Below are positions 1 to 10,673 of a stretch of 64,000 nt of DNA, one piece after another; the stretch's first letter is position 1, and the number at the start of each line of letters is the position of its first letter. The stretch spans positions 71,172,871 to 71,236,870 of the forward strand of contig NC_083579.1 in the NCBI RefSeq assembly GCF_027579695.1. The letters run 5' to 3'. The notes below the pieces were generated by a model that was not told the DNA's origin, searched no databases, and saw nothing but the letters and a program-made list of their open reading frames with translations. Source of the DNA: Neoarius graeffei (taxonomy: Eukaryota; Chordata; Actinopteri; Siluriformes; Ariidae). A program made the translations under genes and the position numbers.

Positions 1-1020
1 TCACGCAGCTTATACACAGTAACCATAGCGACGTGTGCTTTTTGTTTTTATATCAGCACAGAAAAGCACTTCTGAGTGAACCCTAAGATAATATTGAAAT
101 AATTTATATTTACGTTATATAATGTGGTAATGCAGTTTATTGCATTATTCCTGGTCCTGTAATTATGCTAATAATGCTGCAGTGATAACAGTCCATGTTA
201 TTCCTGTAAATGTAGCGCAGTGCATGATCCAGCGAGAGTACGATTTCAGCAGCCTTTGACTCCAGATGCTTCGTTAGACCGTGTGTCACGCTAATTACAT
301 TCTTCTTTTGAACTCTGTTATGACTTCTCCTGCATCTGCCTCATCACGATCAAGTAGGAGGAAGGAAGAAAAAAAAAAGAACACAAATCCCTTCTTTTCC
401 TCATTTTTTTCTCCAGAAAGAAATCGCTGTTTTCTTCTTCAGACTGTCATAAACTAGTCAAGGCCATAGGCGCCAGTCATATAAACTCTAGATTTAATTA
501 CATTTTCCCTTTCCAATTGGCTGTGTGTTCATTTAATTCTTTTAATTGCCTTGTGGCGAGAAAAGAGAGTTGGGAGTGCCAAAATATGACATGTTCCATT
601 ACCACTGTGTCTGTTATAACACGAGCCTGGGAGTCCAGCTTTAGTGACAGTGCTCGTAGACTCCAGCTCTGTGTGCGCTGTGATGGACAACATTTTAGAG
701 ACGTACTGAAATACGTCTCCATGACCCGGACTGCAAGTGATCAAAAATCAATATTATTTTTGAGAAAACACTAGAAAGACTAATCACTGCCTGCAATAAA
801 CAACTCACCTGACCTTCATCATCAATCACATCATCTAATTCTAAAGAAAAATGCATTCATTCTTTAGGCTGGTCAGGGTCACAGTGAATGTGAACTACAT
901 CATCCATGAACATTGTCAAATGATACTTTTCAGAAATATAACTAAAAGATGAAAAGGGAGAAGGGATGCCAGTTTTACCGAAAGCACCTTTAATGCGAGT
1001 GTAAACTAGATAGAACTCGA
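1..1020. other. EIPR1 intron 3, left edge
   Basis: By the position of the EIPR1 exons this is intron sequence on the 5' side of the next, unseen EIPR1 exon. It is AT-rich with a short A-run near 370. I see no domain or repeat family that I can name. Short open frames on both strands around 500-770 show no recognisable motif. Confidence 0.4.
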
Positions 1021-1545
1021 CGCCAACGGCGTCGATGGGGATGCCTCCGCCTGGTAGACTACACGCCTTATGAAGTTGTGATTTGGGGATGGACATTTGA
1101 CCTCACAGTAATCTTGACCTGGTGAAATGACTTGTATCAGCCTTGGAGATATTGTGTTCACAAGGTTTTCGGACAGACATCTGACCTCACAGTGACCTTG
1201 GCCTTAGACCTTTTGATCTCAAAATCTAATCAGTTCATGTTTGTCCCCAGATGCACAAATGGTGAAAGTTTGGTGAACTTCTTTTCATCTGCCTTGGAGA
1301 TACTGTGTTCACAAGGTTTTCGGACAGACATTTGACCTCACAGTGACCTTGACCTTAGACCTTTTGATCTCAAAATCTAATCAGTTCATGTTGTCCCAAA
1401 GCGCACAAATGGTGAAAGTTTGGTGAAATTCCTTTCATTAGCCTTTGAGATATCGCGTTCACAAGGTTTCGGGACGGACGCACGCACGGACAACCCGAAC
1501 CATAATGCCTCCTGCACCTTACGGTGGCGGAGGCATAAAAATCAA
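1020..1545 (+). repeat. About 150-bp tandem repeat ending in a GC hairpin
   Basis: A unit containing 'GACCTCACAGTGACCTTG' and 'TTCACAAGGTTT' recurs about three times with a spacing of 150-151 bp (for example GGACAGACA at 1171 and 1322, GGACGG at 1472). The array ends with a GGACGGACG-type run and then a hairpin (GCCTCC pairing with GGAGGC, about 1507-1534) followed by ATAAAA. The same layout of tandem units, GGACGG run, GC hairpin and ATAAAA is seen in other repeats of the window. A non-autonomous Helitron/Helentron-like origin is possible but unproven. Confidence 0.6.
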
Positions 1546-1896
1546 CGTGAGCTAGTTAGACAGCGAGCCAATGTGCTAGAATGTGCGGAGTGTGGTTTCT
1601 TTAGGATCCATTTCCTCTAGCAGAGAAAAACTACACAGAACATTTGGCCATATCGTGTCCAAAATGCCAGTTACTCGATATTAATTTCTTGTTTATAGAA
1701 CTGTGATATCGAAGCAATAGGACACTCAAGGTCATGTGATTACTCAAGGCTGTGATTAGGTATGGCACTCGGCCTATTGAGGTATTTCACCCACGTGACC
1801 AAGTCATGTGATGCTGCCATTTTGGACGTCACGGCTCGAATCGGTTTGAATGCGAGGAAGGCGACAAACGAAAAACATAAAAGAAAAAGGAGCGAG

Positions 1897-2244
1897 ATGC
1901 AGAAAACACCTTCACTATCCAGCGACGTAGGGCGTTTACAGGGCAAGCAGAGGGAGAGGTATTTGCAAAAATTGAGGTTAGCAGGCTTAGAGAACGACGT
2001 TTACCTGCTTCCACCAGGATTGTTCACTGACGTACGGAAGTACACGAAGCCCTCGTCTTTACCTGACTTCGGCCCACATGATCTGTATACCTATGTCGTT
2101 AAAAACCCATCACCATACACAGGTATTGATCTGAAAGTGTATAAGAGTTTGGATACCTACAAATATTTTGTGTCAGGCTGGGTAACATGCCTACATCAGC
2201 GGGTCGTCCCTGGAGCCGGTGGTCGCCATCTTATTACAGCTAAG
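1897..2244 (+). CDS. First exon of a SWIM/YqaJ-type transposon protein (copy 1)
   Basis: This is 116 open codons from an ATG at 1897 to a splice donor (TAAG|GTTTGT) at 2244. The protein has a basic start and then a segment with the pattern LPDFGPHDLYTYV, SPYTG and VYKSLDTYKYFVSGWV. The same pattern is found in the exons at 55198-55518 and 62930-63172. From memory it resembles the N-terminus of abundant fish proteins that continue into a SWIM zinc finger and a YqaJ-type nuclease. Only the first exon is present here, so no nuclease could be made. The ATG was chosen because the frame upstream runs into the TIR. The function of this N-terminal segment is unknown. Confidence 0.6.
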
Positions 2245-2422
2245 GTTTGTTCACATTTTCATTTACTTTCGGTCCTCAGGATAAACAAAATGTTATTGAA
2301 ATAACTTCTTAGTCTGTTGAGACATGGCCCGTTATAAATTTGCTGTTACCAGGCAATGACCAAGAACTGTATTATTAGGGTCGGTGTAGTTGTAGCAGTG
2401 TATTAGCAACTAGCTGTTAGCA

Positions 2423-2736
2423 CTAGCTAATGTCAACAACATCATAGCTGGTATGTTACTGTAGCAATGTTTACGTTCAGTCATTTGGATGACTGTTAAA
2501 ACCTTTCAGTCTCAAGTTTTTCCTTTACTGGATTTACTAGTTTACTGAGCTAGCGCACTCGGGCAAGCTGGGAGCTAGCGCGCGCTAGCCTGCCGGCGGC
2601 CGGCGCGCTAGCTCAGTAAACTAGTAAATCCAGTAAAGGAAAAACTTGAGACTGAAAGGTTTTAACAGTCATCTAAATGACTGAACGTAAACATTGCTAC
2701 AGTAACATACCAGCTACTGTTGTTGACATTAGCTAG
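2423..2736. repeat. Long near-perfect palindrome inside the TIR element
   Basis: The left arm starts CTAGCTAATGTCAACAAC at 2423 and the right arm ends with its complement at 2736. The arms run for roughly 140 bp with few differences (for example ATTTGGATG against ATCTAAATG), around a GC-rich centre at about 2565-2605. It would form a long hairpin as single strand or RNA. Confidence 0.85.
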
Positions 2737-2989
2737 CTTGACGTTCAAAATGGCGGACACCGGGGCGTCACGTGACCCTGTGACGTCAGGTGAAATACCT
2801 CAATAGCACTCCCTTATGTGATATTGCTTAATTAAAAAGCTAGCTAGTTTATATATTTGAAGCTAATCGTAGCAACATACAAGTAAGAATATACTCTCCC
2901 TATGCACTATACATTAATTAACTAATTGGATAATTAATTAGTTAATTATGCAAACTAGCACAATCCAAAAATCAGCACTACACGGAATA

Positions 2990-5045
2990 AAACCAGAACA
3001 TCAGGGACGTCGTCGCTCATCAGGCCTGCCATCAAAACAACCACGACAACCAAAACATCAAACCGAACTGAAATGTGACGATGTGAGAGAGGACCAACCT
3101 CCACGACAAACTGTTCACAGCAGGAAAATCAACAAAGGACTACATTTTGTTCCCCGAGAGAAGATCTACCAAAACATCGATCAGAACTGAATTTGCATGA
3201 TAAATGAGAGACGAGATACAGTTCTAGTCAGAAGAAAATGTGTCAAGTTGACCTAATTACTAATTTGTTCGCAAAAAAATTGACAATACGACGACCAAGT
3301 TTTTGTGCGGAAGGTCGAGTTCTTTCAAACGCAACAATCAGAACTAAAATCCATTGAGAACTGAGGGAGGGAGGAGATACGATTTAATTGAAAATAAACA
3401 AAGTTGTAAACAAATTCTTTACAACAGGAAAATCAAACAAACAAACAAACAAACAAACAAACAAACAAACAAACAAACTTATTCCCTGAGGGAAGATCAA
3501 CTGCACGAGGAGATACAATTCTAATGTGAAGTCCCAAAATTCGTGAAGTTGACCTAATTAGTAGTTTGTTAGCGAAAAAATTGACAATACAACGACCGAG
3601 TTTTTGTGCAGAAGGTCGAGTTCTTTCAAATGCAACAATCAGAACCAAAATCCATTGAGAACTGAGGGAGGGAGGAGATACAATTTAACTGAAAATCAAC
3701 AAAGTTACAACAGGAAAATCAACAAACAAACGACCCAGTTTTGTTCCTCAAGGGGAGATCGACCCAAAACGTGGATCAGAACTGAAATCGGATGAGAAAT
3801 CAGAGAGGAGATCCAATTCTAGTGAGAGGCCTGGAAAATGTGTAAATTAGGCCGAATTACTACCTCGTTACCAAAAAATGTGACAAAACAATGACCAAGT
3901 TTTGTGCGGACTGATGAGTTCTTTCAAACAAAACAAGATCGACTGTGAGCTACTGCTCATTTACGTATCCCCCCACTCTCGCTTATATCAGAATGCAAGC
4001 GATCAAAGGAATAGGACACTTATTATGAATGTTGACTTCAACAAATAATGAACCCTGAAATGAGTAAGTAAAGAGCAGTGTCTCTCCCCAGGGCTTTCAA
4101 ATAGCTTCCTGGTAAACTGCCATTTTGAAAAAGCATTTTGCTTCTTGAAACAGCATCAAAATCCACCATATTATGTTTCGTAAACACGTTCAGTCGGTAA
4201 ACAGGAAGTCGATGTTCGACAGACCTGAAAACGGTGTATACAGTATAGAACCCCAAGCTGAAGCTCGGTACCAAATATCAAGCAGTTGTGATTTGTAGTT
4301 GCTGAGAAAAGTGTGAGGAAAATTTCGTGAAGCTAACCTATATGTTTCGTAAATACATTCAGTCGGTAAACAGGAAGTCGATGTTCGACAGACCTGAAAA
4401 TGGTGTACACAGTATAGAACCCCAAGCTGAAGCTCGGTACCAAATATCAAGCAGTTGTGATTTGTAGTTGCTGAGAAAAGTGTGAGGAAAATTTCGTGAA
4501 GCTAACCTATATGTTTCGTAAATACATTCAGTCGGTAAACAGGAAGTCGATGTTCGACAGACCTGAAAACGGTGTACACAGTATAGAACCCCAAGCTGAA
4601 GCTCGGTACCAAATATCAAGCAGTTGTGATTTGTAGTTGCTGAGAAAAGTGTGAGGAAAATTTCGTAAAGCTAACCTATATGTTTCGTAAATACATTCAG
4701 TTGGTAAACAGGAAGTCGATGTGGGACAGACCTGAAAACGGTACACACGGTATAGAACCCCAAGCTGAAGTTTGGTACCAAGTGGCTATTATTTGTGGTT
4801 GCTGAGAAAAAGGGTGTTTCGGACGGCTGGACAGACAGAGGTAAACCAGTAACCAGTATACTCCCCCCCCCCCCCCCCCCTTCGGAGCGGGGGTATTATA
4901 AAAAAAAAAAAATAATAGGAACGGAAATCCATGGAGAACTGACGGAGGAGATACGATTTAACTGAATCATGGATGACAGACCGACGACGGACGCCACGCC
5001 ATGACAACAGCTCATGGGCCTTATGGACAGATGCGCTAATCATAA
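2990..5045. repeat. Dispersed repeat, copy 1, split by a nested repeat
   Basis: Sequence starting AAACCAGAACATCAGGGACG is repeated at 29767-30478 in the same order, up to a shared end CACGCCATG...CAGCTCAT...GGCCTTATGG. Here the copy is interrupted at about 3946-4917; the second copy is uninterrupted at that point, so it shows the empty site. An internal segment (about 3235-3400 and 3535-3700) is itself repeated. An (AAAC)n run lies at 3434-3478. No coding domain was recognised. Confidence 0.65.
3946..4917. repeat. Nested repeat with 169-bp tandem units and terminal hairpin
   Basis: ATGTTTCGTAA recurs at 4173, 4342, 4511 and 4680, exactly 169 bp apart. The last unit leads into GGACGGCTGGACAGACAG, then 18 C residues (4863-4880), a CCCCC-TTCGGAG-CGGGGG hairpin, TATTATA and an A-run. 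The same leader and units recur at about 35868-36516. Open frames crossing the units are by-products of the 169-bp period. Confidence 0.75.
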
Positions 5046-5154
5046 ACAACTGAATGTGAAGTAAATTATTCTATACGTAGCCCATGTTATATGGGTTTAC
5101 TCCCTGCTCTGTGTCAACAGTAACAATCTATTTCGTTCTGTCTAGAAAATGACA

Positions 5155-5300
5155 GACACCAAAAATAGTAATCAAATATACCATGGACCGAGAGGTTCCA
5201 GTTGAAATTATGGATTCTCTGAGGTAGTCCTACGCCAGTCACCGAAGAGAATCCATAATTCCCAGTGCCTCTCAGTGTATGGTAGATTTGATTTATATTC
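5155..5300. repeat. Imperfect inverted repeat
   Basis: ATCAAATATACCATGG near 5171 and AGAGGTTCC, ATTATGGATTCTCT are mirrored by AGAGAATCCATAATTCC and TGTATGGTAGATTTGAT ending near 5294. It looks like a fold-back MITE. Confidence 0.65.
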
Positions 5301-5689
5301 CTCATCAAAAAATTCCAAACTAAAAAAGTGTTAAGATTGAATCTCGGCATAAACTCACTGAAGGCAGCCATGTTTGTTGTTTACGTCGGCGCGACCTTCG
5401 ACCTGCGCATGTCCAATGATCATGATGTGTAGACCTACACACACAGAAATGCTTGCGGAGCCACAGCTGGGACTTGAGTCGTGTAGCCATATAGCTTGAA
5501 ATTGTGATGTCAGTTCATGGTATATCCAGGATATACCATGACTAACACACCATATCCATTTTTTTATTTTATTTTTGACGTCATGAGATACATTGCTTAA
5601 TCAATCAATGGTGGAACTATTTTATGTCACGTGAGCTATCCTTGGCCAATCCCTGCACGGGAATTTTTTGATGAGGGATATTTAATAGT

Positions 5690-6176
5690 TATTCCACGAA
5701 ATCGAGTCGTATATGAGCTGATAGCCGACGAGGCACGTAGCACCAAGTCGGCTATAAGCCATGTACGACGAAATTGAGTGGAATAATTGTTTTATTCTAG
5801 CCACATTCCCTGGATTTTGAGAAACAGAGCATTTTTATTTTTAGCAAATCCGATAAATAAAAACTTTGTACAAAATATCCAACAAAATCATTTCCGCTCA
5901 GGCAGACTTCTTAAAAACCTATCGATGGCTGCATGAATTAACTTCAGTGTTGCTTTTTTGTAGAAAGTGCTGTCTCGCTGTCGAGGAACAGAATAGCTTT
6001 AGACATTTATTTAATTTTTCATTGGACATTTCAGTGATGTAATTTTCAAACTTCTTTGAGCTTTTGAACCAGTCTAAAAAAATAATAATAAAAAAATTTC
6101 AACAGATTTTAATGCTTAAAAGATGAAGAATGTAAACAAACTGGTGAAATGACAGGAGCAATTTGTGAAAAATGCG

Positions 6177-6224
<48 letters not shown>

Positions 6225-6476
6225 GACATATAAAACAGATATGTTCTTACCATTAAATACCTTCATTGCATATTTTGTTGCTTTTTTTGGGGGGGGGGGG
6301 GGGGGTGTTTGTTTCCAAGTACAGTTTTTATTTCCTCCTCGGTTGGTTCAGCAACACGGTCCGCCATTTTGTTTTTCTCTACTCATGGCATATGAGCTGA
6401 TATCCTAGTAGTAGAGTAGCCAATCTGAGCATGCGATTGCTCATATCCAGTGAATGTGGATAGAATAATGCATTAT
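5690..6476. mobile_element. Palindrome joined to a 0.7-kb TIR element
   Basis: TTATTCCACGAAAT at 5689 is mirrored by ATTGAGTGGAATAA ending near 5786, giving a 100-bp palindrome. Next to it, TTTTATTCTAGCCACATTCCCTGGAT (about 5790) is mirrored by the sequence ending near 6476, so a second unit spans about 5785-6476. It contains an (ATA)n microsatellite at 6177-6221, a 17-G run at 6289-6305 and a CCGCCATTTTG motif at 6361. No protein was recognised. Confidence 0.5.
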
Positions 6477-6479
6477 ATT

Positions 6480-7200
6480 GCAAACTGGGCATAATTCCAT
6501 AAAAGCATGCACACTCAAACAGTTAAAGGGTGTGTCAGAGTCCACATCTGTACCAGTCCGTAGGTTTCCAAATAACACGTATTAAAAAACAATAATAAAT
6601 GAACGTGTTTGAGTGACCATATACTAGGTTGAACAGTACTTTATGAATAACATCCACAGTGCTTAAAAATTGTTTGAAATTAAATTTACACAATCAGTCT
6701 TCCAAGACATGTTTTTGGGTGGCATACTTTATATTTCCATTCTTTATTCATTAGCCTTGTAGCTCTAGTGCAAAATCAAAGAAGCAGAAATCGAACATGT
6801 CTTAGCTGAGTGACTACTGGGGTCGGAGGGAAAAACATGAAAATCTTATTTTCAGCTAAACTCACTGTTTAACACACTAGTAGTAATAGTGACAACCATG
6901 GAAGGCTTAAGATAGAATAATTATAACATACAGTGAGACGAACGTTTTGTTCTTGCTGAACCTGTCAATGTCATTTGTCCTCGATTATCCCGGTTTTCGA
7001 ATCATTTGCCTCTTAAGTCTCTTATCAGTGTTGAAGTTTTAACTACAACCTTTTTTTCCCTATTTTTCATCAATACTTTTCCACTACCGTTTAATTTTTG
7101 TTGTATTTTTCACTTTCCTGTCTGCCACATTTTCATTTCCTTGAAAAACACCTTTTTTCTCCTGTCCAAAGGCAGAAAGCGGAGGCCATCCATGTCGGAT
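6480..7200. other. Intronic stretch without recognised feature
   Basis: AT-rich sequence inside EIPR1 intron 3. I see no repeat family, splice-flanked exon or conserved motif, apart from a pyrimidine-rich tract at about 7045-7160 just before the LINE fragment. Confidence 0.4.
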
Positions 7201-8138
7201 CTGCCATAATGTCAACACATCTACGGCTATGGTACTTGAATCATTTATTATGGCAAACATTCAGCTTGTTCAGTGTGTTGAGTGCAGGATGTTTAGTCAT
7301 TCTTCCTCAGTCATTAGTAATAGCTTTATTTGTGATAAGTGTATGCTAGTTAGCTCTCTGATGGAGAAGATTGCAGCATTAGAGGTGCACATCCAGACTC
7401 TAGAGAGGGTTAATGAGAGTGAGAGCAACATACTTTCTGTAGGGGAAAGTGTAATTATCCCCCAATCCCCCAACTCTGGCATTAGAGCCGTTACAGCGGA
7501 GCGAATGGGTGACGACTCGGAAGCATAATTGCAGAGCCAAAGCTGACATTCAGGGTCGCCCATGGGAGCACCACTCCTCTCTGCTTCACATGTCTAGCAG
7601 GTTTGCTCTCCTCAGTGAAGCATCCACTGAAAAACCTGAAAGAGCTCTGGTTAGAGGAGACACTATCTTATGGCACGTGAAATTAGGCCTTTAGGGACAC
7701 CAGCAGCATTAGTCAGGTGTATACCGGGAGCCAGGGCGCAGGACATAGCAGGTAATCTTAGGATCTTAGGCAAGCACAGGTTGTCAAAGATAGTTATCCA
7801 TGTAGGAGCTAATGATATACACCTTCGTCAGTCTGAGGTCAATAAGAGTAACTTTGTAGAGGTGTTTAAATTAGTGAAGGCAATGTCCGATGCTGTAGTA
7901 TGCTCTTTCCCAATTCCAGTGCGGCATGGTGATGTATCTTACAGCAGGTTATAGTTGCTGACCTGCTGGTGCTCTGAAAACAATGTGGGCTTTATAGATA
8001 ATTGGAGTAGTTTTGAAGTCAAGGCTGGCCTGTTTGAGCGGGACGGTATCCATCCCACTCAGGATGCATAGCTCACAATCTCAGAACAAGCCTAGTTAAC
8101 TGATGACAATCCAGAGCCAAAGCCAGGGAACAGACAAA

Positions 8139-8821
8139 TGCCGCTTTTCCACTACAAACGCGGCTGAGTTGGGCTGAGCCGTGCCGTGCTGAGTTGGGCT
8201 GAGTCGAGCTGAGCGGGACTGTTGGAGTTGCATTTCGACTACAACCGCGCTGAACCGTGCTGGCTGGAAGTGGGTGGACACATTGGGTGGAGTTAGCGAA
8301 AGTGGGTGGACGTCACGTGATGTCGTTAAGCGGTGCAAACAGTGACATCAGTGATCTTTTAAGCGGTAGTCTCACGACCCGGATAGTAAACGATAAACAT
8401 GGAGGACATGGAGTCGTTAGTGTTGCTGGTCTTGGTGCTGTGGCTTGTTGTCACCGACAACGCCAACAGATACTGGCAAGAGCGTATAGATGAGGCGAGG
8501 TGCATAAGGCTTCAGAAATTCTCGTAATTCGTAATTCTTCTTCTTCTGGGTTTACGGTGTTTACAGATCCCAGCGTGCTCGCAGGGCGTGTGTGGGCATG
8601 TGAGGACACTCCTCCTCACCAATCAGTGCACAGGGTAGTGTCTGCTCACGCCCCCAGCCTCACTCGGCTCGCTTCAGCCCCACTCCAAAACCGTGCGAGT
8701 TTTAGGGGCTAAGCAGGGCTGAAGCGAGCTGAGTCGTGCTGTTCTTTGGTAGTCGAAACGCGAGCCGTGTCGGGCTAAAGTGAGTTGAAGTGAGCTGAAA
8801 AAGGGTAGTGGAAAAGGGCCA
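8139..8821 (+). mobile_element. Harbinger-like non-autonomous element, copy 1
   Basis: It begins TGCCGCTTTTCCACTAC and ends GTAGTGGAAAAGGGCCA, an inverted pair. AAA flanks both sides (8136-8138, 8822-8824), and the LINE sequence resumes directly, so the insertion is precise with a 3-bp duplication. Copies of nearly the same length lie at 32486-33168 (also 683 bp) and 45238-45913. The 3-bp target and the TIR suggest PIF/Harbinger. The interior is rich in GCTGAG/GAGCTGA repeats near both ends. Confidence 0.75.
8399..8527 (+). CDS. 42-residue conserved ORF in Harbinger-like element, copy 1
   Basis: The frame runs from ATG at 8399 to TAA at 8525-8527. It encodes MEDMESL, a hydrophobic LVLLVLVLWLVV stretch, then a basic tail DNANRYWQERIDEAR...IRLQKFS. 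The same 42-codon frame is open in the copies at 32746 and 45498, with single changes (here Cys at residue 35 for Arg). It resembles the hydrophobic then arginine-rich start of fish Harbinger transposases, so it is probably the truncated N-terminus of one. Whether it is translated is unknown. Confidence 0.5.
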   Translation: MEDMESLVLLVLVLWLVVTDNANRYWQERIDEARCIRLQKFS

Positions 8822-9233
8822 AAAAAGGCTAAACTGACCATCTGCACAGGGTTGTCACTCAGGTTCCACTATACTGAGACTGTGTTTGTTCCCCAAACTA
8901 TACAAAAAAGTAGAAATACTCAGAGTTTTTGTTCTAGTAACCTAATTAACATAAAATTAGATCATACTGAATGTACAGCCACTGCCAGCACCTTTGATCT
9001 AAAGGTAGGACTAATTAAATATTAGATCTATTACGTCTAAAGTGCTAATTATCCCCCGTCATGAAGTGTGCAGGGGGATATAGGAATGGAGTCCGTCTGT
9101 CCGTCCCAATCTGGACAAGTTTTTTTTTCAGAAACTACATAAGCTACATCAATGAAACTTTGCATGCTCATATTACTATTCATGATCTAAGTTGAGTTCG
9201 AAAATAATTTACGAGAAATTATTATTTTCAGAG

Positions 9234-9604
9234 GGGCAAGCACAGTGGTGTAGTGGTTAGCACTGTCGCCTCACAGCAAGAAGGTCCTGGGTTCGAGCCC
9301 TGTGGCCGGCGAGGGCCTTTCTGTGCGGAGTTTGCATGTTCTCCCCGTGGGTTTCCTCCGGGTGCTCCGGTTTCCCCCACAGTCCAAAGACATGCAGGTT
9401 AGGTTAACTGGTGACTCTAAATTGACCGTAGGTGTGAATGTGAGTGTGAATGGTTGTCTGTGTCTATGTGTCAGCCCTGTGATGACCTGGCGACTTGTCC
9501 AGGGTGTACCCTGCCTTTCGCCTGTAGTCAGCTGGGATAGGCTCCAGCTTGCCTGCGACCCTGTAGAACAGGATAAAGCGGCTAGAGATAATGGATGGAT
9601 GGAT
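9234..9604 (+). mobile_element. tRNA-derived SINE, copy A
   Basis: The head has Pol III boxes: GTAGTGGTTAGC (A-box region) and GGTTCGAGCCC (B box). The body runs through the stretch around GTTTGCATGTTCTCC and ends GGCTAGAGATAATGGATGG. A 13-bp duplication ATTATTTTCAGAG flanks it (9221-9233, 9605-9617). It is full length. The same family recurs at about 18649, 42449, 45001, 46193, 55927 and 60816, with fragments elsewhere. Confidence 0.9.
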
Positions 9605-9755
9605 ATTATTTTCAGAGTTATGGCCCTCGATTTATGTTACTGGACTTTGTACAAGTGGACTCAAAGAGGGGGTCAGAGAGGGAGAAAGGGATGTTAGGAA
9701 AGGGTTTGAAAAAGTTTGAAAACCACTGCATTACGCTAGATCATTAACAAATTGA

Positions 9756-9762
<7 letters not shown>

Positions 9763-9803
<41 letters not shown>
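9763..9803. repeat. (GA)n microsatellite
   Basis: An uninterrupted GA dinucleotide run of about 41 bp adjoins the broken end of the hAT fragment. Confidence 0.95.
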
Positions 9804-9804
<1 letters not shown>

Positions 9805-10672
9805 ACTACATTGCTGTAGCGGAACGTTTGGGCAATGTTAGAATCGGGAAACATGGCCTGAAAAAGCTCCCCAATCTTGTCATTGCTTTTATATGAGTGA
9901 TGCATTGTCATTGTGTTTAAAATCCACAACACTTTGGCTTTTAAAGTTGCAGTGGAGCCAAAGACGTCCCGCAAATCACTTGAGGATGAGGCATTCGATT
10001 CCGTACGGTTTGTGTTGTAACGTTACAGTTCGCACGGAGTTAGCTGATACACCGTCTCGAGATGTGCTTGGACCTGACAACGGTGAACAAAATTGAGTGA
10101 CGGCATGCGATTGTTGCAGACTTTTATGGGCAGCCTGGTGCTTCTCCGCTTTCGCGTGCCATTCCGGTGCCTTTACACCCAGGGTGCCGAGTTCGAGTGT
10201 TCTTTTGCACAATCTGCAGTACGCCTCAAACGGATTGTTTGGTACACGTTTTAACCAGTCTATGAAATCATTGCGTTCAAGCCAGCAGTCGTTAAACTTG
10301 CATTTACCCATTTTGCTACAAACCATAACGATCTCCCTCGCTTCTTTTAGGCTCTACTGTCTAAATGCACGCGTACCATGCCCTGTGCATCACCATGCCA
10401 ACCAGGCTAGACGCCGGATTCCACTGTGTTTCATTTGTAGTTTGCAGCGTAGCCTACTGATACTAAGTAGGCCTAGCCTATATGACTAATTATGAATATC
10501 ACCAACGCATTTAACAAAAAAAAGCGAATGGGGTAAATGGACGTAAGGATTTAAGACTTCACAAAATTACATTTAAGACCTACAATGCAAAATATGCTCG
10601 TATTTTAGACTTTTTAAGGCCTTAAATTAGGATTATCAAATTTTAGACTTTTTAAGACTCCGCAGAAACCCT
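9805..10672 (-). pseudogene. hAT transposon 5' part with zinc-finger exon, truncated
   Basis: The minus-strand element starts at the TIR CAGGGTTTCTGCGG (10672 end). The reading frame from an ATG at 10311 gives MGKCKFNDCWL, then a CRLCKRTLEL cysteine pair and a WHAKAEKHQ histidine segment, the usual hAT-associated zinc finger. It continues, after a stop/frameshift near 9975, into LKAKVLWILNTMTMHHSYKS and GELFQAMFPDSNIA, a familiar downstream stretch of this hAT group. The element is cut at its far end near the GA repeat. It sits against a Tc1 fragment at 10674. Confidence 0.7.
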
Positions 10673-10673
10673 G

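Larger units (their letters stand above)
1778..2802 (+). mobile_element. TIR element with AT target duplication, SWIM/YqaJ-family exon, copy 1
   Basis: The ends are inverted: TGAGGTATTTCACC at 1778 is matched by its complement ending at 2802, and the similarity continues inward through CACGTGAC/GTGACGTCA and a GCCATTTTG block. Both ends are flanked by AT (1776-1777 and 2803-2804). Inside are one coding exon ending at a splice donor and a long palindrome. Elements at 53454-55599 and 62249-63332 have the same design and homologous exons. The 1025-bp length and lack of a transposase mean it is non-autonomous. An ISL2EU-like superfamily is one possibility, from the YqaJ-type protein and the AT target. 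Confidence 0.7.
7205..9058 (+). pseudogene. CR1-like LINE, ORF1 (PHD-like plus esterase) and start of ORF2, broken
   Basis: The translated pieces in order are: a cysteine pattern QCVECRMF...FICDKC (about 7256-7345) like the PHD finger of CR1-like ORF1; a heptad-like helix (MEKIAALEVHIQTLERV); then an SGNH esterase with a degenerate GDS box (read as RGDTILWHVKLG near 7640), a block-III-like VIHVGANDI (near 7797) and the catalytic D-x-x-H as RDGIHPTQDA (near 8040). Two or more frameshifts and a stop separate them. After the inserted Harbinger-like element (8139-8821) the sequence continues to an ORF2-like start (KVGLI, then IRSITSKVLI) at about 8999-9050. The nucleophile serine reads as threonine, so even an intact frame would lack esterase activity. 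Fish CR1/L2 elements are known to carry this ORF1 type. Confidence 0.7.

Noticed and set aside
809-840. 32-bp micro-exon-like segment on the minus strand between TTTCTTTAG and GTGAGTTG, in phase with EIPR1 exon 3
   Set aside because: The encoded LDDVIDDEGQ does not match EIPR1 as I know it, and such short splice-bounded stretches are common by chance.
3433-3648. 71-codon frame ending in FVCLFVCLFVCLFV
   Set aside because: It is the (AAAC)n microsatellite read in antisense.
4173-4760. CRISPR-like array
   Set aside because: The 169-bp units are contiguous with no short repeat and unique-spacer pattern, and the DNA is eukaryotic.
9234-9310. tRNA gene from the A-box and B-box sequences
   Set aside because: It is the head of a dispersed SINE; it does not fold as a full tRNA and is present in many copies.
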